From positions 1 to 64,000 of the forward strand of contig JAURVB010013542.1 in NCBI GenBank assembly GCA_033002965.1: a stretch of 64,000 bases of DNA, in the 5' to 3' direction. The stretch is from Piper betle. Lineage: Eukaryota > Streptophyta > Magnoliopsida > Piperales > Piperaceae. Positions 22,733 through 33,389 of the stretch are shown one piece after another; within the stretch, counting starts at the first letter, position 1; each line of letters starts with the position of its first letter. A model generated the notes under the pieces. The model was not told the DNA's origin, ran no database searches, and saw nothing but the letters and a program-made list of their open reading frames with translations. A program made the position numbers and the translations under genes.

Positions 22733-25061
22733 GTGACTCAAGTCAGGGCTTTATACTCGTGAATCGGTCGGTTCAGTCGTTAGTTCAAGTCGAGTAAGTT
22801 TTAGAACACGCGCGCTGAGCTGAGGCTAACCGCGTGTATAAGTCATGAGGGTCATGCGTACCCTAAGTATATGATGATAACATCAGTAACACAACCGAAA
22901 AAATAAGTTATCAAAACATATAAGAGCCTACGTAAATCGTCAGTGTCGACGTTGGGTATATATCGCTATCGATTTGATTTAGATTGTTCCATTTCATGAT
23001 TGTGAATGTTATTGCATGATTAATTGATGAAAACTTCTGTGTTGCCAAGAATTAGGAAAATGTGAAGATTTTTTTAATTAGTTCCAAATGGTATAAGTTG
23101 ATTATTAGTTGATTATGATATTAATTGTGATGATCATGTTATATACTTAAACTCAATCTATGTTGACATTAGGTATACATTATTGTTGATTGATTTCATT
23201 AGTTCATGATCATAGATAACATAGCATGATTAAATAATAATAATTGATATACATCGCATTGAATTAGAGAAAATATGAAGTTAGGTATTAATTTTTACAA
23301 AATGTGTAATTTGATTGATTGTTGGCTGGGATGATTAAATATGAGTTGTTTACATAGAATTGTTGTCAAGGATAGCATTGAGAAAATTATAGAGGCAATT
23401 GAAGGTTGAATTGTGTTAAGGTGTTGTTAATCGTAATTAATAACGAATGTTATGATTAAAGTATAATTAGAAACCTTAGATTTTTTTATTAGGGTAATAT
23501 GTGGATTAGTGATAAATAGGAATATTGAGTTGAACACAACATGTTACATACAGCGTTAGATTATGGATGGAATCATGGATTATGTTATCACGAATTAGAA
23601 TAATGAAATGATGAATTCATAATCTAGATCGATGTTACCCCGTAAGTTAATAGATTGTAATTCGAATGGATGATTGGTCCATGTTAATATAGGTGTTATT
23701 GTTTCGTTATATAAGTGTGTATGATTTTGTTGATGATGTGAGTAATGTGATTGAATTGATTCGGATATGATTGGGATTATAATTACATGCATTCATATCA
23801 TATATACATCACATAGCTAGAATGGGCGTTAGTATATAGTTTTGATATGTAGGTACGGATAGAAGCTCACTGCCTAAGTGCGTGACTTTGCTCGGAACTT
23901 CTACCAAGTCCGTTTAGGGTTCGTCTCTACTTGTCATTCTATTCCATCGTGTTTTAATTTATTATTTGCAAGACGGGTTAAGTGGTGTTTTATCGGATCT
24001 CACTTAATTCGGGCTATTTACTTAAATAGCTTTTTTCAAATTAATAACCCTCAAGGATGAGATCCCTCGAGCCTAATTTTGAAAACAAGATCCACCGCAA
24101 GTCACCATCGGGCCTATTTTATAAACCCCTTCTCATGTCTATATATAACTTTATCGAGTTTTCAGTAAGACGAGAGATGGTGAACTGACTCGTGCATACC
24201 ATGAACGGGTGCATGTACCAGTCACAATGGGCTCTGGATTAGTGAGAGAGTTATTCCATTCTCGAGGGATCCTGATAACTCCGTGTTTTGAATTCCCTAT
24301 ACCCGGATAAACATGGAAGTTTATAGATACTATTTAGCACAATGCACGTCTGGACATGGGGTTGAAGGCGACTGCCTCAAAGTAGTTGGCCTTTGTGCTC
24401 AGGGCCATGAGAAATAAGGAAGAAGGGAGAGGGCTTAGGATATACTGGTAGTCCCAAAGGATCAGAAAAATGAGAAAATATCGACAGAGGCATTAATAAA
24501 CTAGTCAGCTCAGGTTGCTATCAGGTTTGCAGCCTCATGGTTCCGAGTAGATGCCATTCAAAGAGTTCAGTAAAAAATATAAAAATATTTTTCTTCAAAA
24601 TGAGAGTTAGCTCTCATTTGTTAACTTGTATAGTTATTTTTGGACCAATAACACTCTGTTATTGGGATATTTTTATTATATATATAGGTGATGATCAGGA
24701 AATGATATGTCAAGTTGGACGAAGGAGCATTGACATCTTTTGCACATACACACATTGATTTTAGAATGCTTTGTTATTTTTACTGATGATATAATGTTAT
24801 GATGAAAATGTGGTGATAGTAAAATTTTGGTAATAAATGCAAATCATGATGATGTGATGTGACATCTATTTTAGTAAATATTTTTAAATGATTAATATGA
24901 TCAGCAGGTGGGTCAAGACATAGCCTAGGAATTTAAATGTGAATAAAAATGAACAAATGGGTCAAGACCCAATTTCAAAATGTTAGTTATGCATATGGGA
25001 ATTGGTTGTGTGTACAGAATAATTTTAATGTTGTGTTATATATACATTGTTTGACGGGGTG
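22733..25061 (+). mobile_element. Second copy of the 3-kb LTR, internally rearranged, 3'-truncated
   Basis: Starts TGTAAAACCCGTGACT like the complete LTR at 15925. It lacks or has replaced the GC-rich part (about 22930-23820 does not align by eye). It resumes from GGGCGTTAGTAT near 23824 and stops at GACGGGGTG, before the expected terminal GTGTTACA. It is joined directly to a third copy. Confidence 0.75.
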
Positions 25062-25385
25062 TGTGAAACCGTGACTCGAGAGTCAGGGTTTTATATTTAG
25101 AACCGGTCGGTTCGACCATTATTTTTTAAGTCGAGTCAATTTTAGTACATGCGTATTGAGCCGATGCCAGTCGTGTGTTATGAACCATGACGGTCATGTG
25201 TACCCAAGTATATGATGAGAACGTCATGAATATAACAGAAAAGAATGAGTTATCAGAATAAATGAGAGTATGCCAATTTATTTTTATTTTTATATATAGT
25301 GGATCGTAGAATTAGTTTTAGGTCATTTACCGCGTTAGGATGCATATTTATTATTTTTGGGTGGGTTAATAGGTTTAGAGAAGAC
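25062..25385 (+). mobile_element. Third, 5'-terminal fragment of the same LTR
   Basis: Begins TGTGAAACCGTGACTCGAG and follows the first about 320 bases of the complete LTR closely, including the ATGATGA-AACGTCATGAA and TGGATCGTAGAATTAG blocks, then decays into unrelated AT-rich sequence. Confidence 0.75.
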
Positions 25386-26238
25386 ACAATAGTGATTATA
25401 CAATGAAATAAAATTTAGTCAAACATAATTTACTTTTACCTTGTCAAATGACCATAAAAAATTATACATTAATGATACTAATTATATTTTCAAGGTTAAT
25501 TATTAAATTAAAATTAAAAAAATGATTAAACATACGGCTCATAAGCCTTAGTAATTAAACTTTTTCATTGCAATATGATACTTATTTATTCAAATATTAA
25601 GAAACAGTGATTTTGAATTCTATGCCAGTTGACATTAGAAATAAAAAAAGGAGAAGTACTGATTGTATGAACGAGGTAATACTCTTTTGTAGAAAAAAAG
25701 GCGTTTTGTGATCGGAGAAAGAATCAGAGAACACAACAAATATGAAATGTATAAAAATATTTAACTCAAGCAAATCTGAGACATATGACAGTACTTTGTC
25801 CAAAATCTGACCGACCAATATCCCTCCCTATTCATATTGATTATCCTTTCTTAATCAATCTTCTTCTCTTCCAGATATATTACCTCTACTCTTAAAAAAG
25901 GCCTGAATATTCTGTAGCAAAAGCCAAATGTCATAGCTTATAACCCTTTGATTCTTCCCGAGATGAGCATACAATCTTTACTGTAGTATTTAAACATTTG
26001 TACGCAGTTGACAAATTTTCAGCAATCTGGAAGTCCACTAAACTAACAACATGGATGGATGCTCCCAGATTACATATATAATACAAGGCACTAATCTGCA
26101 TCTAATTAACCAACGCAACGCATCTTAAATGGCATGTAGATGAAGACCCACCAAAGTCATCTCTCATCACTTACTAAAAAACAGCAGACGGCAGGTGAGC
26201 TTAGGCATATCTCAATCTTATCAATCCAATATGAGTTC
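25386..26238. other. Spacer downstream of DUF4408/DUF761 gene
   Basis: AT-rich, no gene recognised. The right end probably contains the 3' untranslated region of the convergent minus-strand gene. Confidence 0.4.
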
Positions 26239-26793
26239 TTAGAGGGCCTTGTGATGGAAGCCATGGATCCGCCTCCATGACTCCTCCCTCTGAATCTTCA
26301 ACTGCTTGTAGAAGTTGCCAATGAAGGTCTCTGCCTTGGCAAACAGCTCCTGCCTACTTTTCACCTCTTCCTCCTCCTCCCCTTCATCAACTCCATTTTG
26401 ATCAGCACCGTCTTCCCCATCAAACGCACCAATGAAGAACAAGCTGGGTGTGGAAGGGCACTTCTTCGGCTTGATTTTCTGCACCACTATTGTTTTCTCA
26501 ACGACCACCGTCGACTCTTCCTCGGCACCAAGTACTGCAACCTTGCCGACGTTGTCATTAGCTACCAGCTTGTTGGCCATCGTATCAGAGACATTAATGG
26601 TCTTCCTATGATCATCAGTAGGCCTTAAAATGGCAGTCAGTGTGCCGGACTCCACTGCTAGTGCAAGGAGTAGTAAATTGAAGAGAAAATATAGATAGGC
26701 GGTCCTCGCCGAACTCGATAAAAGGGGAGTGATGAGGAGGAGAAGAACAATGAGGACGATCTTAGCACATTGCGTCATATGAACCTTCTCCAT
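26239..26793 (-). CDS. DUF4408/DUF761 membrane protein (cotton-fibre-expressed type)
   Basis: An intronless 184-residue gene. Two hydrophobic segments (about residues 9-28 and 31-52) with the YLYFLFNLLLLALAVESG motif match DUF4408. A variable middle and an acidic run (about 125-145) follow. The C-terminus, ELFAKAETFIGNFYKQLKIQ followed by REESWRRI, is the DUF761 motif. The family is plant-specific and its biochemical role is unknown; membrane location is inferred from the hydrophobic pair. A minus-strand TATA-like CTATATATTA lies at about 26867-26876, roughly 75-80 bases before the ATG. No damage is seen. Confidence 0.85.
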   Translation of the reverse strand: MEKVHMTQCAKIVLIVLLLLITPLLSSSARTAYLYFLFNLLLLALAVESGTLTAILRPTDDHRKTINVSDTMANKLVANDNVGKVAVLGAEEESTVVVEKTIVVQKIKPKKCPSTPSLFFIGAFDGEDGADQNGVDEGEEEEEVKSRQELFAKAETFIGNFYKQLKIQREESWRRIHGFHHKAL

Positions 26794-26865
26794 GGCAAAC
26801 CACCCGAGAGAAGTTCAGGAGAGGAAGAGACGGGGTAGTAGTAGAAATACTGCCTGGGCATTTGG

Positions 26866-26876
26866 ATAATATATAG
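26866..26876 (-). promoter_or_regulatory. TATA box of DUF4408/DUF761 gene
   Basis: Minus-strand CTATATATTA at a standard distance from the ATG at 26793. Confidence 0.5.
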
Positions 26877-26889
26877 ACATTTGATAAAG

Positions 26890-28960
26890 TATAGAGGTCA
26901 GGTTGGGTCTTCTTTGTGAGTGAGAAGTATGGATTTAGATTAAGAAAGCAGATATTGCGTCTAGAACATGAGACTAATATTGGATGTTCCAGGATAAGCT
27001 TGGTGAGAATATTCGCCTTTTATGCCTTGAGAGTTTGGCCCTCCGTGATTGAATGGTAGCCAGCTAGTGAGCTTCTATTTGGCTTGGGCCATGGCAAGGG
27101 ATCTTCTTCTTCTTCCTTCTACTTCTACTTCTAATCCTGGGGGAGAGCAAAATCAAGTCGTATTCCCACTTGCACCAGTGCAGTAATGGTCCAGCTGCCT
27201 TGCCATGTATGGGGGAAGCAACAAACAAAATTAGTCCAGTGGACCACCAAGCTGCCTTTGTTCGAGAGAATCAAATGTTCCCATTGTAGGACCGGTTAAC
27301 CTGTGAAAAATTTTTTGGCGACGCCCAGTGGAGACGCAAATGAGGACGCTGGGCATCCCCACTGTAGATGATCCTGATCATCTATGGAGCGTCTTCGCCG
27401 GGCGTCTCCAAGTCGCGTTCTTTAACTTTTACGTGTTAGAACAACCTCACATCTATATGTTAGATTTATTAACTTTTGTATAAATATGAGTTCTTATACA
27501 TTTAAAAGTTGCTAATCATTTTGGAGTGAAGTTCATGGTATTATAAATGGATTATTATGTATGAATCCACTGGTTTTTAAATTGATCTTTCTGGGCCATT
27601 CATGGGAGGTTGAGCAATTCCCTTAAATTTGTCACAACTTAATAAGGTGGCAACTGGTTCCGAGCTGAACCGAGCTGTCGAGCGAACCCGAGCTTGTCCG
27701 AGCCAAACACGAGCTTGTCCGAGCCAGAAGTAAAGCAAACTTTTGCTCTTTTGGTTCATGAGCATGTTATCATTAATTTTGGAAGTATAATTAATTACAA
27801 AGATCTTGAACTTCATGCACACAATTTTAATAATATTTTTTATTATGTACGTTACCGATATAAAAAATACATTTTTAAGAAATCGGCTATTTAAGAATTT
27901 AATATTAACTTTAAATTTATAGATAAACAATCTTTTTTTTTGCTTTTCGTCAACCTAAAACGGGCGAAAAATTTTTCGTCACCCTATTTTTCACCACTAT
28001 ATTTTTTCTACAATTTTATAGTATATTTTTAAGTTTAATGAACCGTGGAGAGAGCTTAAGCGTTTTGCAATGCATCAACCATTTTAAGTCCATCTATATA
28101 TGTGTCTTTACAAAATAATGGAGGGCAAGAGCATAGATGAAAAAATCGGCTCAGCTCCGTGCAAAATTGATTTAAAATGTAGGCGAATTGGTCGGGCGAA
28201 AAATCAGATCAAGAATCGGCCGATTCAAACTGATTCACACCATTAGTCAACACGGCGAGGAATCGGCCGATGGCGGTGGAGGAGATCTACCAACTAGGTG
28301 AGTGGGGGGAGATAGGGGGAATGGGGCAGGGACGGAGCGGCAGTGGTCGGCGGGGTGAGGTTGGGCTAGGGGCACTGAGGGGTGTAGAAGACATGCTGGT
28401 ATGGGGTGGGCTCGGCGGGGCGGCAGGCGATGGGGCTAGGGACAAGGCGGCGGCTCCAGCGAGGACCCACTAATTTTGACTAAATTTAAATTTTTATATA
28501 AGACCGATTTAACTAAACTGATTTCTAGTCGTTTTAGACCGATTCGATCCAATTCGAGTAACTCTCTCGAAAATCGATTCCAATTTTTACAACCACGGGC
28601 AAGTGTAAAAGCCCAAGGCCTAAATAGGAGCCAAAATTTATCTCTTTTACCTGCACCCTCTTCCTGACAAAGCCTCCATTACAACCTGCTCGACAGGATC
28701 GAATTTTGGTCTGTACCTGGTATTACCAAGTTGGACCATATCTGGTCGAATCAGGAAACTTCTATTTTTAAAACTATGATTAAGACTTTAGGTTTATGAA
28801 TTGACTTTTTTTATTTTTGTTTAATATATTTTAGTCTAGAAAGTCATACTCAAACACAAATGTCGATATATATTTGTACATGTATTTGTACATGTATCCT
28901 CACGTATATTTTATGTTATTTATCTCATGTTTATATTTGCTATTTCTCTCTAGGAGTAAC
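26890..28960. other. Spacer with several MITE-like remnants
   Basis: About 27300-27420 holds GACGCCCAGTGGAGACGC, GGCATCCCCACTGTAGATGA and the perfect inverted repeat TAGATGATC-CT-GATCATCTA, in the style of Mutator-type MITEs. About 27655-27730 has repeated CGAGC(T/C) words like the hAT-type family. About 28140-28570 is a decayed element with a GC-rich core (28260-28470); the 67-residue frame there is compositional. No host gene recognised. Confidence 0.4.
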
Positions 28961-29350
28961 TAGATGACTTGCTCCCAAAGGCTTACAAGCTAACACATCC
29001 ATGCCCCACACCCGACAATGGTATGTTCACCTTCAGCCTTTCTCCACATGAGTCAAACAAAAGATCATCTTTCTTCATGCGATCTACACGATGGGATAAA
29101 ACCCCAAAAAAGTGCGATGACAGCTTCGCTTCTTTTGTCGGGCACCACGCTCTACATTTCCTGCTTTCACTCACACCACACTAAATTTCCAAGCATTATC
29201 CGAATCTCTCACAAGTCTTCGCTCTCAATCTCTATCCACATATCTGGGTACCAAACACTAGGATGCCCAAGAATGATTCTGCCAACAACTACTTGTCTTT
29301 TTTCTTCCATCACTTTTAACATCCATTTGCGTTTATCATGAGATGGATAG
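28961..29350. other. Unexplained block with open frames on both strands
   Basis: GC content rises against AT-rich surroundings, and frames of 63-107 codons overlap on both strands (28969-29184 +, 29018-29341 +, 28983-29174 -). None matches a protein I recognise. It could be an old gene or transposon fragment. Confidence 0.25.
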
Positions 29351-29577
29351 ACTCAACTTTGTTGCTGCTGCAAATTTATGGGTAATATGGCATCGCTAAA
29401 ACTGTCATGTCTTACGGCAGCTACAAGCTGTATTCCCCCTTGAGGCCCTGTTTTACGTCAATAAACAAGATATTTTTCGGCTAAAGCATGTGTGCGTTGG
29501 AAGGAAAGTTAAAAACGACTTCTCGTGTTCATGTTTATGTTTGTCGGCGCTTTGTAGCTGTATAACAAATATTATTA

Positions 29578-30060
29578 GTAGGGGTATAAACAGCTAAGCC
29601 AAGTCCAGACGACCAGGGATGTTTTTAAATTTAACATGATTTTTAGTAAGTATATTTGAGCTTATTTGAGTGCTTGACGAGTTTTAATATATTATAGGTC
29701 GAACCAAACTCGTCCAAAATTTATGATGTTTGGGTTTGACTCGTATTTGGTTTGTTATATTTTCAAACTGAACAAATGTTTGTGTTTGGCTAGTGCTCGA
29801 TTTATATATGATCAAAAAAATTTTCCAACACTGTATAAGTTTAATGTGACCTCAATAATATTGAAAAGCTCAAGTTGAGCATAGTATTTTTTCGAGTTTA
29901 AACACAACGAGTTAGAGTTTCGAGCCAAGCCAAGCTAAACTAAATACTCCTTAGCTCAAGTTCTGTTCGTTGTTCAACGAGTTATTTATTTTAAATTAAG
30001 TATTGTTTTGAGCATAAAATTAACGAGCATTAGTTTAAGCTATATCAAACTAAATATAAA
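29578..30060. mobile_element. Probable hAT-type MITE remnant
   Basis: Begins TAGGGGTATAAACAGCTAAGCC and is filled with CTCG/CGAG/GAGTT words, like the complete element at 41930-42596. The right end is not defined. Confidence 0.4.
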
Positions 30061-32030
30061 ATATGAAACATGCGGCGAGGGGACGGGGGGATTATAATTC
30101 CAGCGAGCTGGTATTGTGTTCACCACTTACGGACGCATTTGGAGACACATTCCAAGGTGATCGTTGACCCGTCACTGGTGCATGCGTCCCATGTAAGCTT
30201 TTTTAACAAGAGAATAGTTAGTATCAGCAGAAGTTGATATTCCTATGTAAGCTAACTTAGATATGAGTTATTGAATTATAATTATAAGGATGGTTGGATC
30301 GTTCAATGGAGAGTATTTTTGTCCGTAAAAAAAATTGGCTCTATGATTTAGATAGATGACTAGATATTTTTATATCAGCAACAACAGTTGATATTTTAAA
30401 CTTCCTCTAATAAATTTTAAAGACGCGAGGCAATTATTTTTAAAAAAATATATCAAAATCACTTGTAACTTTTATAATTATCTATAAATCTTTAGAAATT
30501 ATCAAAAACCTCCATAAAAATTATCATTAGCCAAATAAAAAACAGGAATAAGGTCAAAGGGCGCTTAGTTCGAAGACATATATTCACAATATTAAAGAGT
30601 AGTATATAGAGCGTGCAAAGGGCACTTGAGAAATTTTCAATGTAAATGTGTGCTTAAATGTTTCCACGTTGTAGACGCCAAGGAAAATTCAACAATATGA
30701 TCTAGATGGATAACTACAATTATATATTGATTGATGATACATTTTGTATCAGGTGATGCGATACCAAGCATTCTCGTCACTTCAAATCTCTTGGTCAAGT
30801 TAGTGCATTTCAAATCTGGACAATTGTGATATTTAGCAATCATACATAAATAACTTGAGGCTTTCATGTGACTCTTGGAAGTACAATAAGCAATTTCCTT
30901 TTTACCAAGATAACGAAGTTATTCGCTAAAACATATAGAATGTTAAAATATCAATTAGCCTATGCTACCGGGGGCTCCGGGCTGGGCCTAATATGACTAA
31001 CTAGAAGAAGCCCACCAAACTACAAAGAGGAGCCCATAAACTTTTCTTTGTTAAAGAAATATGCAGGCCCAAAGCTTGGTCTGCAAGAAGCCATTTTCCG
31101 CCAACATGTCCCTGCCTGTTAAGCTAATGGGGCGTTTGGATGCATAGAAATTTTTGTACAAAATTTATAGAAAATTTTGTCATAATTTTTTATTTGTTAG
31201 AATTATTAAAAATAATAGAACTTATAAAATAATGTTTGGAGCATACAATTGTTTAAAAAATTTTAATGATATTATTTGACCTTATAAAAAAATTAATACA
31301 AGAGGGGGCAGAAGAGGAGGCGGCGGAAGAATATGAGGGGAGCAGGGCGGGGAAGAGGAGGGGAGTTGGCACGACGATCGTGAGAAAAAAAATTTAGGGT
31401 CAGCCTTGCATTTTTTTTTCTAATGTTTTATACGAAAAAGTGAAAGTGTCTAATGTTTTTTATTTTTACAATGTTTCACCAAACACCACTTTTAGTCTTT
31501 TTTAATTTTATAAGTCCAAAATAATGTCACCAAATTTCTTATAAATTCTAAGAACAAAGAATATGTTCTTTTTTTAAAACTTCATTTTTTAAAAAAAGAC
31601 ACCAAAGAGTAGTTTGCAGCAAAAGCTCTTACTAATGTTGATAAAAACAAATACACTTACTAGCTACCATTCCGCTAACATCATGACTACGAACTATTGG
31701 TAGATTCATCGTTTTACCAACCGTTCTAATTCTAAATGATATTATAATAGCTTTATAACGACTCTTTTTGTCAGATAAAATATCAATCAATAATTAATAA
31801 AATTAACTGAACTAATTTCAATTTAAATGGGTAACAATAAAAGGCTATATTATTGCCATATTTCATCAATTTATCGAGAAAGATTAATCAAGCTGACCTT
31901 AAAATAAGAAATATATCCAAAAAACGCTTAATTTAGCATTCAATTGAATTATCATAAACTTTTTAAAAAAATTTACTATAAAACGTATGAATTGAAACGT
32001 AACTCGCCACTTAAATATTGAACAGGTTTG
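30061..32030. other. AT-rich intergenic region
   Basis: About 31130-31610 begins GGGGCGTTTGGATGCATAGA and ends near AAAAAAGACACCAAAGAG, a possible MITE with GTTTGG-type ends. The 76-codon frame at 30637-30867 (minus) matches nothing known to me and is not called. Confidence 0.35.
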
Positions 32031-32380
32031 TGCTTAAAAAGCAAATACGCCGCACAAAACAAATTGTCCTTGTTCATTAGAGAAAAAGCATTTGTCGCCC
32101 AAACGAAGCCATAGCTGTCTTAAACAAGGCATGAAGTGTAAAAACGCACCACCGCCTTGGAAATATTCAAATTCGTGCGACAAGACACCGACTCCCCCAA
32201 CGCAAAAACAGTTCGTTAACGATTTGCGAGACACTTGGCCAGCGACGTGCTCGTTAGCCGCCCAATCACGCTATGCCCCCCACCTGTTTTACGCCATCGC
32301 AGGCGCCACCGAACACGGACAACCCAATCTTCTCTTCCACACTTCTATGCCACATATCACGAAACAATATTAGAAGCAGC
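32031..32380. other. Unexplained higher-GC block
   Basis: About 300 bases of balanced composition inside very AT-rich DNA, with overlapping open frames (93 codons +, 66 codons -). Neither is recognisable. Possibly a fragment captured by a transposon or an old exon. Confidence 0.25.
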
Positions 32381-32791
32381 GAGTAATCTTACTATCACTA
32401 GCCGATGATCTTAAAATTTAGTCATGTATTTAGATTATATAATTATAATTTTTTTACGCTTCAAATAAAATTAATCTCATCCACGTTGAATACAACGAAG
32501 GACGAATGATAATCTCCCGTAAGCTTTTATGACTGTAAAGTCCAACTAGTTTTTTTATTTTAATAAAATAAGTGAATATATCATGCGTGAAATATTATCG
32601 ATAAAATTTTATAATAAATCATTTTTTCAATAAAAATATCTCAGATTGATACTAATTATTTTTGTTAAAAAAAACACCCTCCCCGCCTCTTTTATATTTA
32701 TCTACCACAATTTTTTCACATTGTTTCTCACAATTCTACAAAACTAAATATTTTTTTAAATTTTTTAAAATTAATTTTTTTTCAATGATAG
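32381..32791. other. AT-rich spacer
   Basis: No feature recognised. Confidence 0.4.
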
Positions 32792-33160
32792 TAGGGCTGT
32801 TAATTGAGCTGAGTTAATTAGTGAGTATTTAATATTTGACTTGATTTGACTTAACTCAAAACTCGATATTTAAATACTTGAACTCGAACTTCGAACTGAT
32901 TGTTTCGAGCCAAGTTTGAGCATAATAGTATTTAATTTGATTTAATTCGAAATTAATTCATAATTCGACTTAAACTCGATTAAATAAAATAATATAATAA
33001 TATAATTTTTATATTATATATATACTAATTAATTTAATTATAATTAATTATTTATTTATATATACTATAATAATAAAACAGGGAGATAATTTGGATGATA
33101 AAAATTGCAGTATTGAGGTCGTTCGTGTTCTACGCTCGCTCGCTTGTCTAGCGGCCTGGT
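32792..33160. mobile_element. hAT-type MITE, decayed copy
   Basis: Starts TAGGGCTGTTAATTGAGC and shares the block order of the intact element at 41930-42596: ACTCAAAACTCGAT, then TCGAGCCAAGTTTGAGC, then AATAAAATAATATAATAATA. It ends near GCTCGCTCGCTTGTCTAGC, short of the full terminus. Confidence 0.6.
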
Positions 33161-33356
33161 ACGAAATTAGTATTTTTATTAATTGTAAATAGTGTATTGA
33201 TTCCTTTGATTGTCCAATTTCTCCACCAACTCAACTACTACATACGATGCCAGCAACTTTCACCCTGTGAAAACCATACGCAGCTCGTGACAAGCCGGAC
33301 GCGAGGGCGGCACGGCCACCACCCCCACCCCTACCCTCGCCGGTCCTCACTCTTAA

Positions 33357-33389
33357 ATGCTGCGCGCGGCGACCGCCGACAAACCATGA
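33357..33389 (+). promoter_or_regulatory. Upstream ORF overlapping the GT14 start (ATGA)
   Basis: A 10-codon uORF begins with ATG at 33357. Its TGA (33387-33389) overlaps the ATG at 33386 in an ATGA arrangement. In eukaryotic mRNAs this can affect ribosome use of the main start; no effect is shown. The transcription start is unknown, so presence of this uORF in mRNA is unproven. Confidence 0.45.
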
